A stretch of 64,000 nt of DNA from Flagellimonas hymeniacidonis. GTDB lineage: Bacteria; Bacteroidota; Bacteroidia; Flavobacteriales; Flavobacteriaceae. Position numbers and translations under genes: made by a program. Location of the stretch: NCBI RefSeq assembly GCF_008040165.1, contig NZ_VRUR01000001.1:380458-444457 (forward strand), read 5' to 3'. Below are positions 36,901 through 44,687 of this stretch, one piece after another (the first letter of the stretch is position 1; the number at the start of each line of letters is the position of its first letter). Under the pieces are notes generated by a model. The model saw nothing but the letters and a program-made list of their open reading frames with translations, was not told the origin of the DNA and searched no databases.

Positions 36901-38105
36901 GATGGATCAAAATCATTTGCACCATTTTGTGGTAGTGCCCCTGGCGTAAGAACATTGAAAAATCCTCCCGGAGCATTTCCTTCTTTCCCTATTCTGGTAA
37001 TTTCTCTACCATCTGCACCTAGCTCAACCTCTCCCAAATCCTGAATAGCAACCACATTCCGAACATTCAACGTCTGTTGGTTACGGTTGGTTACCCAAAC
37101 TTCTAATCTGGTAATCTGCACCTGGCTTTGAATAAAAGGATAATTAGTAAGGGCACGATCGTAATTATCTCTAAAGTATTGTGCTAAGAAAAAGTGTTTG
37201 TCTTCATCATAATCCAAAGCGGTCAATGCAAATTCATTAACGGTACCTCCTCCTTGGGCAACTACTGTGTTGTTCTGTGAACGTTGCTCGGAAAAAACAG
37301 CTGTTACTGTTGTCTTCCCAAATTGCAACTGGGTTTTTACCCCAAAAAGGCTTTGGGCACCAGTAATCAGAGAACTGTTCAATGGCATGTTTACATTACC
37401 AATCTCTATTTTTCGAAGAATATCATCTTCCGTAGGGGTGTAATCAATTTTTACTAAATTTTGAAAATCGAAGGTAGCCTCTGTATCATAGTTGGCGGTT
37501 ACTTGAAGACGTTCCCCAACTTTCCCTAATAAACTCAAGCTTATTCTTTGGTCAAAATCAAAAGATAGATTGGTACGGTTTCTTGGTGAAAGAGCTGGGT
37601 TATCATTTTTTTGCCATAATATACCCAAATCCATGGCCACAGAACCTTGAGGAATTACTTCAATGGTATTGCCACCAAAAATGGACTCAAAAAAACTACT
37701 GTTTACATAGAAATTGGGCAACAAATTTTTTCTGGCTTCCTCACTTCCCTCTTTTTTACCCGTAAAAGCGTCTATTTTATCTTTGAAGTAGGACTTCATC
37801 TGTTCTTTTCGAACCAACTCAAAATACTGTTCAGGGGTAAGGATGACAGGATGGCTGATGTCAAAGTCACCAACACTTTCCGAATAGATATAGCGGTCTA
37901 TTTTAGGGTCATAGGTGTATTTTGCAATAATGCTATCTGGATTTTCCAAAATTAAGCGACCAAGCGCAACACCCGTTTTTACCGAATCTTGTTCTTGCTC
38001 ATTGGTTTCCTGCCCCATCAAGGTGGTGGCTGTCAGCAAGCATATAAAAAAGAAAAAGTGCCTAAATCTTAAAGATTTAAGTATTGGTTTTGCCCCTCTT
38101 TTCAA
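30978..38105 (-). CDS. sprA: Type IX secretion translocon protein SprA
   Basis: This 2375-residue protein matches the known size of SprA (Sov in Porphyromonas). The reading frame begins at a TTG 5 bases after the ruvA stop. This start gives a signal peptide (about 14-32, ending LMGQ), and no ATG precedes that signal, so TTG is preferred. SprA forms a very large single-chain outer membrane beta-barrel through which type IX substrates with C-terminal signals are exported. It is required for gliding and for secreting adhesins. The extensive beta-strand patterning, aromatic-rich C-terminal strand ending FTLRYNFGN, and many Asn-rich loops fit this. It is co-directional with ruvA (upstream) and gcvH (downstream). 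Confidence 0.96.
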   Translation of the reverse strand: MKRGAKPILKSLRFRHFFFFICLLTATTLMGQETNEQEQDSVKTGVALGRLILENPDSIIAKYTYDPKIDRYIYSESVGDFDISHPVILTPEQYFELVRKEQMKSYFKDKIDAFTGKKEGSEEARKNLLPNFYVNSSFFESIFGGNTIEVIPQGSVAMDLGILWQKNDNPALSPRNRTNLSFDFDQRISLSLLGKVGERLQVTANYDTEATFDFQNLVKIDYTPTEDDILRKIEIGNVNMPLNSSLITGAQSLFGVKTQLQFGKTTVTAVFSEQRSQNNTVVAQGGGTVNEFALTALDYDEDKHFFLAQYFRDNYDRALTNYPFIQSQVQITRLEVWVTNRNQQTLNVRNVVAIQDLGEVELGADGREITRIGKEGNAPGGFFNVLTPGALPQNGANDFDPSLIGNGGQLTSAIRDIATVETGFNVTANQGFDYAILENARKLEQGRDYQFDTQLGYISLNQRLSNDEVLGVAFQYTINGEVFQVGEFANGGVDATTVSGGVNPIIENNTLILKLLKSNITNVDDPIWDLMMKNIYATGAFQLSEEDFKLNILYSDPTPRNYITPVDPNAGWPVGYEERILIDIFNLDRLNVYNDVQPGGDGFFDYVPGITVDTQSGRIIFTKVEPFGEFLFGELGGGTYDVDDDQGYNVNQQRYVFRNMYAKTKAASLQDAEKNRFQIKGRYKSQGNNGIPIGAFNVPRGSVRVTAGGRQLQEGIDYTVNYQAGTVQILDPSLAASNTPINISVENNAVFGQQTRRFTGINVEHQFNENFVLGGTLLNLNERPLTQKSNFGVEPVNNTIFGLNGNFSTEIPFLTRLANKLPNIDTDVPSNLSVRGEVAFLKPNSPKNADFQGETTTYLDDFEGAQALIDIRSSLGWTLASPPVEFLEDRTDIDVGFERAKVAWYTIDPIFYTNQRPSGMSDNDISLNTTRRVFIDEVFAETDIAQGQTQVQGTLDLVYYPDEKGPYNANPSFAAETPDDKWAGIMRPLSSTNFEQSNVEFVQFWVLDPYVDGETNNTNAGELVFNLGNISEDILKDGRKQYENGLPATTNNEIPRTTIWGQVPSTQSLVYAFDADEANRTLQDVGFDGLDDAGEQAIYNGPSEDPALDNYQYYLNREGGILERYFDFNNPDGNSPVAVSNTNRGSTTLPDVEDIDRDLTMNTVNSYYEYRIQIRPNTDINDQYVTDIREGLTPDLPNGTQLNRRWIQYKIPLSDFTDAVGGITDFRSISFMRMYLTGFTDDVVLRFATLDLVRGDWRTYTNSLQPEIDNDPSDDGTVTDVNTVNIEENFGRQPIPYVLPPGVVREQLNNNNTIIRQNEQSLSFVVENLESEDSRGVFKNVNIDVRQYERIKMFMHAEKILNGDYSDDDTPLVGFLRIGTDFSENFYQIELPLQFTPFNVTSPDEIWPDVNEIDIDLSDLNKVKSRGIAEQTLNDINYYEIIDGQAVLVDEFAPRTLGRLRIGIRGNPSLGSIRGMMVGVKNIDDLPARGEVWFNELRLAGLDNNGGWAAIAALDANMADFANVTATGSRSTSGFGSIDQMPNERSREDAISYDVVTNVNVGQLLPKKWGIQLPFNYGISESLITPEFDPVYDDLKLDDRIAAATTPEDAETIKKQAEDYTKRTSINLIGVRKNRSDEAKENFYDVENFTFNYSYNETNHRDFEVADLRDQNVTTGFVYNHNFKPAPVAPFVKKDSLFMSKYWQWLKELNFNLLPTSLSVNANYNRSFNQQRFRDVLEPGVDALELPLLQQRNYLFNWQYALNYSITKSLRLNLTASNNNIIRNYFNVDDDADSGINQALDLWDGFFDIGEPNRHSQQMQLNYELPFSKFPFLNFINAQYTYTSNFDWQRGGDALREVALEDINTVQNANTHNLTANLTMQRFYDFLGLKKKDGKVTATQARVRRDKAGNPASDATDEKPPKKTSKAFNTLVDIVTMVKRVNVNYSENNGKVLPGYTQSIGFIGTTRPSFGFIFGSQADVRFEAARNGWLTTFPEFNSQYMQNTNKQLNITATAQPTQDLTIDFTADRQISNSYQENFQVNDLGNGQFEYENLLGNTFGNFSISTVMIGTVFNKSDEFDSETFDKFKENRITVANRLVADRGQNPGTLDADGFPERYGKTQQEVLLPAFFAAYTGQDVDRVNLDAFRDIPIPNWNIKYTGLMKNRWFKKKFKRFSLSHGYRAAYSINSFQTNLERENTTTDPETGDFLPENIINNVVLTDQFNPLMRVDFEMKNSFSFLAEVRTDRTLSLSFDNNLLTEINGKEYTLGLGYRFKDVKFVTNIGGEKTRLKGDLNLKADLSLRDNITIIRNLDVDNNQITSGQQLMSIKFTADYALSKSLNALFFYDHSFSQFAVSTAFPQTTVNAGFTLRYNFGN

Positions 38106-38110
38106 ACTAG

Positions 38111-38692
38111 TTACAAATTTTTCAGCGCCAATTTTATAATGTCCTCTACGCTTAGTGTTGGATCTTGGGATAAAACCTTGTCCACAACCTTTTCAGATTG
38201 CCTTCGAACAAAACCAAGAACCTCTAAAGCAGATAACGCTTCTTCTTTGCTTGTATTGTTTGATTGTAGGGAAACTTCACCCATATCGTAGACTTTTAAA
38301 ATCTTATCCTTCAAGTCCAAGATTACACGTTGGGCAGTCTTAGCTCCTATTCCCTTGATTGCCTGTATGGAAGGGACGTCTCCATTGGCAATTGCATCTC
38401 TTACTTGAATGGGTGATAAAGAGGAAAGCATGGTTCTTGCCGTACTAGAACCAATGCCCGAAACAGAAATTAGAAGTCTGAATATTTCACGCTCCGATTT
38501 TTCTACAAAACCAAACAAAGTATGTGAATCTTCCTTGACTTGTAAATGCGTAAAAAGCCGAATGTTTTCTTCATCCTTTAATTGGGAAAAAGTATGCAAT
38601 GAAATATTCAGAAAGTACCCAACTCCCGCGCATTCGATAATAACAAAAGTTGGATTTTTTTCTACCAGTTTTCCTTGTAAGTGGGTAATCAT
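38111..38692 (-). CDS. ruvA: Holliday junction helicase subunit RuvA
   Basis: This 193-residue protein has an N-terminal OB-fold (about 1-65), helix-hairpin-helix motifs near 70-130 with RLLISVSGIGSSTARTML and IKGIGAKTAQRVILDL, and a C-terminal domain (about 145-193) that contacts RuvB. RuvA tetramers bind Holliday junctions and load RuvB. The partner ruvB is about 5 kb away at 43516-44538. It is 42 bases downstream of the malic enzyme gene and 5 bases upstream of sprA. Confidence 0.95.
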   Translation of the reverse strand: MITHLQGKLVEKNPTFVIIECAGVGYFLNISLHTFSQLKDEENIRLFTHLQVKEDSHTLFGFVEKSEREIFRLLISVSGIGSSTARTMLSSLSPIQVRDAIANGDVPSIQAIKGIGAKTAQRVILDLKDKILKVYDMGEVSLQSNNTSKEEALSALEVLGFVRRQSEKVVDKVLSQDPTLSVEDIIKLALKNL

Positions 38693-38734
38693 GATGTAAC
38701 AGTTAGGTTTTGGGTGAAATTTAATCTTGCTGTG

Positions 38735-41029
38735 CTACTCTCCCATTTTTGCTTTTTTCCGCTTCTCCCGTTCTTGGGCGTCGATAACAGCTACGGCGGC
38801 CATATTCACCATTTCATCAACACTGGCACCTAGTTGCAAAATATGCGCTGATCTGCGAAGCCCCACCATAATTGGACCAATAGATTCAGCATTATTCAAT
38901 CCCTTCAAGAGTTTATAGGTGATATTGGCTGAGTCTAAATTTGGAAAAATTAAAGTGTTTACTTTTTTTCCTGTAAGCTTTGAAAATGGAAAATTGTTGT
39001 GGCATAATTCCTGGCTCAACGCAAAATCGGTTTGGATTTCACCATCGACAATCAGTTCTGGGTTTCGTTCGTGCAAAATTTTAACGGCTTCTCTTACTTT
39101 TTGGGCATTAGGATGACTTGACGACCCATAATTAGCATAAGACAACATTGCCATAACGGGGTTAAAGCCAAAGGTGTTGGCCACATTTGCAGTCATCTGG
39201 GCTATTTCAGCCAATTCTTCGGCACTTGGATCTACATTGATAGAGGTATCCGCCAAAAATAATGGCCCTCTTTCTGTAATCATGATATTACAGGTTGAAG
39301 CATTTTTAACCCCTTTAGCCCTTCCCAAAACTTCAAAAACAGGCTTTAATACTTTAGGATAAGATCGGGAATACCCAGAAATCATTCCATCAGCATCCCC
39401 TTCATGAAGCATCATAGCGCCAAAATAATTACGTTTACCCATATTTACGTTTGCGCTGTACTTGGTTTCCCCTTTTCGCTTTCTAGACTCCCATAATTTA
39501 AGAGCATATCTATTGCGCATTTCCTTAGACTCATCAGAACGAGGGTCTATTATGGTCACTTCTGCATCAAAATCCAGCTCCTTTTTTAGGTCTTCTATTG
39601 TTTCTTTATTTCCCAGTAAAATGGGTATGGCTATCCCTTCATCGTACACAATTTGCGCTGCCTTCATCACATCCAACAATTCCGCTTCTGCAAAAACAAT
39701 TCGTTTTGGATTCAATCGAGCTCTATTGTGCATCAAACGCACAGCTTTGTTATCATTACCAGACCTTTGATACAGGTCTTCTTCGTACTTCTTCCAATCT
39801 TGAATTGGAGCTTTGGCCACCCCGCTCTCGATTGCCGCTTTTGCAACTGCGGGTGGAATTTTGGTGATTAACCTTGGATCAAAAGGTTTTGGAATAATAT
39901 AATCTTTACCAAAAGTCAACCTAGTGGTATCATAAGCAATATTCACCTGTTCCGGTACTGGCTCTCTTGTTAAATCTGCCAAAGCTCGAACTGCAGCCAT
40001 TTTCATTTCTTCGTTGATCTTGGTAGCACGAACATCAAGTGCACCCCTAAAAATGAATGGAAACCCTAAAACATTATTCACTTGGTTAGGGTGGTCAGAA
40101 CGACCCGTAGCCATAATAATATCATCCCGCGTTTTACAGGCAATGCTATATTCAATTTCTGGGTCTGGATTTGCCATAGCAAAAACAATAGGATCTTTTG
40201 CCATAGATTTAAGCATTTTCGGTGTCAAAATATTGGCGATGGATAGACCAATAAAAACATCTGCATCCTTCAAGGCCTCATCTAAAGTATCTATCTTTCT
40301 GTCAGAAGCAAATTCCAGTTTTTCTTTGGAGAGGTTTTCTCGGTCACTTCGGATAACTCCTTTACTATCCAACATGACAATATTCTTTCCGCTAGCACCA
40401 AATGCCTTATACAATCTCGTGCAAGAAACGGCAGCAGCGCCTGCGCCGCTCACCACAATTTTTACTTTTTCTATTTTTTTGTTGGTGATTTCCAATGCAT
40501 TCAACAAAGCCGCGGCAGAAATAATAGCGGTTCCATGTTGATCATCATGCATCACCGGAATATCCAGTTCTTCCTTAAGCCTTCGCTCTATTTCAAATGC
40601 TTCAGGAGCTTTAATATCTTCAAGATTAATCCCTCCAAACGTAGGAGCAATGATCTTTACCGTTTCCACAAACTTATCGACATCCGTGGTATCCAACTCA
40701 ATGTCCATTCCATCTATATCTGCAAAAATCTTAAATAGAAGGCTTTTTCCTTCCATCACTGGTTTTGAAGCTTCTGGACCAATATTTCCAAGTCCCAAAA
40801 CTGCTGTACCATTAGAGATTACTGCAACAATGTTTCCTTTGGCGGTATATTTATAAACATCATCCTTATTCTTTTTGATCTCCAAACAAGGCTCTGCCAC
40901 TCCCGGTGAATAAGCAAGTGCCAAGTCTCGTTGGGTTGCGTAGGGTTTGGTGGGAACAATTTTTATTTTACCTGGCTGGGGTTTGGCATGGTACAATAGT
41001 GCTTCCCGACGTTGTTGTTCTTTGTTCAT
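38735..41029 (-). CDS. maeB: NADP-dependent malic enzyme with phosphotransacetylase-like domain
   Basis: This 764-residue protein fuses a malic enzyme (about 1-430) to a phosphate acetyl/butyryltransferase-like domain (about 430-764). The malic part has the catalytic-site segment AYSPGVAEPC and the nucleotide-binding GAGAAAVSC. The second part contains SGYSRSYPKVLKPV and NVDPSAEELAEIA. Malic enzyme converts malate to pyruvate and CO2 with NADP; the transacetylase-like domain of MaeB proteins is thought to be regulatory. It heads the ruvA-sprA group. Confidence 0.95.
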   Translation of the reverse strand: MNKEQQRREALLYHAKPQPGKIKIVPTKPYATQRDLALAYSPGVAEPCLEIKKNKDDVYKYTAKGNIVAVISNGTAVLGLGNIGPEASKPVMEGKSLLFKIFADIDGMDIELDTTDVDKFVETVKIIAPTFGGINLEDIKAPEAFEIERRLKEELDIPVMHDDQHGTAIISAAALLNALEITNKKIEKVKIVVSGAGAAAVSCTRLYKAFGASGKNIVMLDSKGVIRSDRENLSKEKLEFASDRKIDTLDEALKDADVFIGLSIANILTPKMLKSMAKDPIVFAMANPDPEIEYSIACKTRDDIIMATGRSDHPNQVNNVLGFPFIFRGALDVRATKINEEMKMAAVRALADLTREPVPEQVNIAYDTTRLTFGKDYIIPKPFDPRLITKIPPAVAKAAIESGVAKAPIQDWKKYEEDLYQRSGNDNKAVRLMHNRARLNPKRIVFAEAELLDVMKAAQIVYDEGIAIPILLGNKETIEDLKKELDFDAEVTIIDPRSDESKEMRNRYALKLWESRKRKGETKYSANVNMGKRNYFGAMMLHEGDADGMISGYSRSYPKVLKPVFEVLGRAKGVKNASTCNIMITERGPLFLADTSINVDPSAEELAEIAQMTANVANTFGFNPVMAMLSYANYGSSSHPNAQKVREAVKILHERNPELIVDGEIQTDFALSQELCHNNFPFSKLTGKKVNTLIFPNLDSANITYKLLKGLNNAESIGPIMVGLRRSAHILQLGASVDEMVNMAAVAVIDAQEREKRKKAKMGE

Positions 41030-41129
41030 TTTTTACAATTGAAGCTGTAAAGATAAAGGTATTCCATTGTAATGATGAAATACCAATCCATTCTTAATTT
41101 ATAGTAAGTGTATTTTGAAAAATTACCGT

Positions 41130-42455
41130 TTATTCTTCTGCTACGTCTGCTAGATTATCCTCTTTAGATACGTTTAATCGCATTGCTAAAATTGATGCGA
41201 TTACGAAGCAAGCACCAGCAAATAAAATCGCATTCACAGAGTTTGCACCCAGGAAGTTTTTAAAAATTGGGCCAAATGTCAATGTTTGAATACCCATTGG
41301 GATTACAATCATCATATTTAAGATGCCCATATATACTCCCCTTCTTTCTTGAGGAACAATCTTTGAAACCATGCTATACGGAATTCCCATCATAGCCGCC
41401 CAACCAATTCCGAACAAGACCATTGGGAATAGCACATAAACTGGATCTGCAATATTTGGTATCGCAAATAGCGCTAACGCTGTACCAAAAAGACTTAGGG
41501 CATATATTTTCTTTCCACCAAACTTCATGGTCAACGGCACCAATATTAAAGCGACAACTGCAGTAACAACATTGTAAGTAGTACTCATTTTTGCAGCCTG
41601 AGCTGCAGCTTCAGAGGTATCATATCCCATGGTAGCCCTAAACAATGGTGTAATAAATTGCCAATAGACAAACAAAGCGTACCACTGAAATAGATAAACC
41701 GCAGAAAGTTTCCACATAAATTTTGGCATTTCCTTCACGGCAGCACTAATCTCGATGAATGGTGTCTTAAAACGTTCTATAAACGGGAGGGCCTTATGCC
41801 TATTTATTTCTTTTAATTCTTCGTCGCCTGGGGGAATCTCAGGGGTTTTTAAGACGGACCATAAAATGGTGGTGATGGATAAAAATGAGCCAATAAAAAA
41901 GGAATAATACAACCATTTGGGAATGGTTCCTGCCACTTCTTCACCTCCCCCAAACCAATCTTGAAACAAAAAGATAGATGCATTGGCCAAAAGAATCCCA
42001 GCGCCTACAAACAAGCTTTGCATTTGATACCCCATGCTCAACTGCTTGTCTGGTAATTTATCCCCAACAAAAGCACGGTAAGGTTCCATAGCCATATTGT
42101 TTCCTACATCAAGAATCCATAACAATCCTACTGCAAACCATAGGGCTGGACTAAGCGGAAAAGCGAACAAACATAAACTTCCTAAAATGGCACCGATTAG
42201 AAAAAAGGGCTTTCTTCTACCCCATCGAGCAGACCAGGTCTTATCCGAAATAGCGCCAATCAATGGTTGAACAATCAAACCTGTAATAGGTCCTGCAATA
42301 TTCAAAATAGGCAAAATCTCTTCTTTTGCCCCAAGAAAAAGAAAGATAGGATTAATGGCACTCTGCTGAAGTCCAAAGCTATATTGAATGCCGAGAAATC
42401 CAACATTCATGTTCCAAATCTGCCAAAAACTTAGTTCAGGTTTTTTAATTTTCAT
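41130..42455 (-). CDS. MFS transporter of SLC45/glycoside-type family
   Basis: This 441-residue protein has 12 predicted transmembrane helices and the SLC45-like N-terminus with SFGLQQSAINPIF, GLIVQPLIGAISDKTWSARWGRRKPF and, further on, PYRAFVGDKLP. SLC45-like bacterial transporters often move maltose, sucrose or related sugars with protons. In many Bacteroidota it lies in starch or maltose loci, but here it stands alone between malic enzyme and queG, so the substrate is a guess. Confidence 0.88.
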   Translation of the reverse strand: MKIKKPELSFWQIWNMNVGFLGIQYSFGLQQSAINPIFLFLGAKEEILPILNIAGPITGLIVQPLIGAISDKTWSARWGRRKPFFLIGAILGSLCLFAFPLSPALWFAVGLLWILDVGNNMAMEPYRAFVGDKLPDKQLSMGYQMQSLFVGAGILLANASIFLFQDWFGGGEEVAGTIPKWLYYSFFIGSFLSITTILWSVLKTPEIPPGDEELKEINRHKALPFIERFKTPFIEISAAVKEMPKFMWKLSAVYLFQWYALFVYWQFITPLFRATMGYDTSEAAAQAAKMSTTYNVVTAVVALILVPLTMKFGGKKIYALSLFGTALALFAIPNIADPVYVLFPMVLFGIGWAAMMGIPYSMVSKIVPQERRGVYMGILNMMIVIPMGIQTLTFGPIFKNFLGANSVNAILFAGACFVIASILAMRLNVSKEDNLADVAEE

Positions 42456-42593
42456 AGTTCGGTCGATGGTTAAACATTAGCAGCATATTCCCTTCTACAT
42501 CTTATCAATATACTGCTTTCTTTGCTGTTATGATAAAAATCGCTGCTTAAAACAATGAAAATAGCAACGCAAACGATTTCGCTTTATAAAAAT

Positions 42594-43514
42594 TTATTTC
42601 AGGAATTTAATATTCCGTTGCAAACCTGAAAATTTGGTTCGTTTTACGGCGGATTTTTTGAAGATTTTTCTAAATACATCCTCCGTGATTTCTTCCCAAT
42701 CTTTTTTGGTCATTGAAAGCAATTCAGGATGAGGATTAAAAAGTGGTTCGCTATGCGACTTCGAAAAACGGTTCCAAGGGCAAACATCTTGGCAGACATC
42801 ACATCCAAACATCCAATCATCGAATTTTCCTTGGAACTCATTGGGAATTTCATTCTTCAGTTCAATAGTAAAATAGGAAATACACTTACTCCCATCCACT
42901 ACATAAGGTTCCACAATCGCTTCCGTTGGGCAGGCATCGATACATGCGGTACATGTGCCGCAATGGTCCGTTACCGGAGTGTCATAGTCCAATTCTAAAT
43001 CAACAATCAATTCAGCAATAAAATAAAAAGATCCTACTGGTTGGGTGAGCAGATTGCTATGTTTTCCTATCCAACCCAAGCCACTTTTGGCCGCCCATGC
43101 TTTATCCAAAACAGGGGCAGAATCCACAAAGGCCCTTCCATGCACTTCACCGATTTCTTCTTGAATAAAATGTAATAGGGATTTGAGTTTATCTTTTATC
43201 ACAAAGTGATAATCGATTCCATAGGCATACTTAGACACCTTATAGGTGTTTTTTATTTGATTCTGCTCTGGGAAATAATTGAGTAATAGAGAAATTACTG
43301 ATTTTGAGCCTTCAACCAATTTGGTAGGATCCAATCGTTTGTCAAAATGGTTTTCCATATACTGCATTTCACCATGCCTATTTTGGCTAAGCCATTTTTC
43401 CAATCGTGGTGCTTCTTCTTCCAAAAATTCGGCTTTAGAAATACCACAAGACAAAAAACCGAGGCGTTTGGCTTCGGTTTTTATTAAATCAGTATGATTA
43501 GTTCTTGAATTCAA
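42594..43514 (-). CDS. queG: Epoxyqueuosine reductase
   Basis: This 306-residue protein has two 4Fe-4S clusters. The first cysteine set is C185, C188, C191, C195 in [16 protein letters not shown], and the second is C238, C241, C245 in [10 protein letters not shown]. The cobalamin-dependent QueG core carries [12 protein letters not shown] near 146-157. QueG makes queuosine from epoxyqueuosine at the tRNA wobble position. The start codon is TTG at 43514, one base after the ruvB stop; the next ATG is at residue 50, inside the conserved region, so TTG is preferred. It forms a two-gene unit with ruvB. Confidence 0.95.
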   Translation of the reverse strand: MNSRTNHTDLIKTEAKRLGFLSCGISKAEFLEEEAPRLEKWLSQNRHGEMQYMENHFDKRLDPTKLVEGSKSVISLLLNYFPEQNQIKNTYKVSKYAYGIDYHFVIKDKLKSLLHFIQEEIGEVHGRAFVDSAPVLDKAWAAKSGLGWIGKHSNLLTQPVGSFYFIAELIVDLELDYDTPVTDHCGTCTACIDACPTEAIVEPYVVDGSKCISYFTIELKNEIPNEFQGKFDDWMFGCDVCQDVCPWNRFSKSHSEPLFNPHPELLSMTKKDWEEITEDVFRKIFKKSAVKRTKFSGLQRNIKFLK

Positions 43515-43515
43515 A

Positions 43516-44538
43516 TTAAAACAGACCTCCTTGCGTCCCGTCTTTAATTCGTCCTAAGTGTTTATAGGCAAGTTCTGTTACTTCACGACCTCTGGGGGTG
43601 CGCATAATGAATCCTTGCTGAATTAAAAAAGGCTCATAGACTTCTTCAATGGTTTCTGCACTTTCTGAAACTGCGGTAGCCAAAGTTGTAATACCTACTG
43701 GACCTCCTTTGAACTTATCTATAATGGTAGTTAAGATTTTATTATCCATCTCATCCAAACCATGCGCATCCACATGCAAGGCTTTTAAACTGAACTTGGA
43801 AATATCCATATCTATATTTCCGTTGCCTTTTATTTGGGCAAAATCACGTACCCTTCGCAATAAGGCATTACAAATTCTGGGTGTTCCCCTACTTCTGCCA
43901 GCAATTTCTATGGCTGCTTCATTGGTGATGGGTACTTTCAGAATCTCAGCACTGCGTTCTACTATAGTCGATAACAACTCCGTATTGTAGTATTGCAATC
44001 TACTTTGAATACCAAAACGTGCTCGCATGGGCGCTGTGAGCAGTCCTGATCTTGTGGTAGCGCCAACTAAGGTAAAGGGACTTAGATTGATTTGAACGGT
44101 TCTGGCATTGGGACCCGTTTCGATCATGATATCAATCTTGTAATCCTCCATCGCAGAATACAAGTATTCTTCCACAATAGGACTTAAGCGATGAATCTCA
44201 TCTATAAACAATACATCCCTTTCTTCAAGATTGGTCAACAATCCCGCCAAATCTCCTGGTTTGTCCAAAACCGGGCCTGAGGTAATCTTTATTCCTACCC
44301 CAAGTTCATTTGCTAAAATATGTGCAAGTGTTGTTTTTCCTAATCCAGGTGGTCCATGAAAAAGGGTATGATCCAGTGCTTCATCGCGGAGGTTGGCAGC
44401 TTGCACAAAAATTTTCAGGTTCTCCAACACCTGCTCCTGACCCGTAAAATCATCAAAAGTAATGGGCCTTAAAGCTCTTTCAATATCAAGCTCTTCTTGA
44501 GAGAAATTCTCTGGTGATGGGTCTAGATTTTCATTCAT
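43516..44538 (-). CDS. ruvB: Holliday junction ATPase RuvB
   Basis: This 340-residue AAA+ motor has Walker [10 protein letters not shown] (62-70), Walker B with DEIH (113-116), the sensor I region [18 protein letters not shown] and the arginine-finger [19 protein letters not shown]. The C-terminal winged-helix domain ends [14 protein letters not shown]. RuvB hexamers drive branch migration together with RuvA. It is transcribed with queG; the separate ruvA is upstream of sprA. Confidence 0.97.
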   Translation of the reverse strand: MNENLDPSPENFSQEELDIERALRPITFDDFTGQEQVLENLKIFVQAANLRDEALDHTLFHGPPGLGKTTLAHILANELGVGIKITSGPVLDKPGDLAGLLTNLEERDVLFIDEIHRLSPIVEEYLYSAMEDYKIDIMIETGPNARTVQINLSPFTLVGATTRSGLLTAPMRARFGIQSRLQYYNTELLSTIVERSAEILKVPITNEAAIEIAGRSRGTPRICNALLRRVRDFAQIKGNGNIDMDISKFSLKALHVDAHGLDEMDNKILTTIIDKFKGGPVGITTLATAVSESAETIEEVYEPFLIQQGFIMRTPRGREVTELAYKHLGRIKDGTQGGLF

Positions 44539-44545
44539 GTCCTAA

Positions 44546-44577
44546 CAAATATAGTTGAAAACCACATGTGCTAGAAA
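44546..44577 (-). promoter_or_regulatory. Promoter for ruvB-queG
   Basis: The minus strand reads TATATTTG at 44553-44546 with TTTC at 44577-44574, a spacer of 20 bp. A start near 44540 would give an almost leaderless mRNA, since the ruvB ATG is at 44538. Confidence 0.5.
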
Positions 44578-44687
44578 CCATTTTCTCTAAAATACCCAGG
44601 TCTAAAGATTCAAGTGCACATCTTAAAAACTAAATCTTAAATTAGATACTTCAAAGAAAGGACACAATTTCCTCAACTTAGCTTTTT

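Noticed and set aside
41059..41085. GGTATT/AATACC inverted repeat upstream of maeB
   Set aside because: The stem is only 6 bp with a 15-base loop and no clear T run; too weak to call as a terminator.
42456..42593. Gap between queG and the MFS gene searched for RNA genes or promoters
   Set aside because: No TAnnTTTG element, hairpin or tRNA-like fold could be supported.
43453..43483. Terminator-like hairpin with A and T runs
   Set aside because: It lies inside the first codons of queG (KTEAKRLGF), has a mismatch in the stem, and would stop the gene's own transcript.
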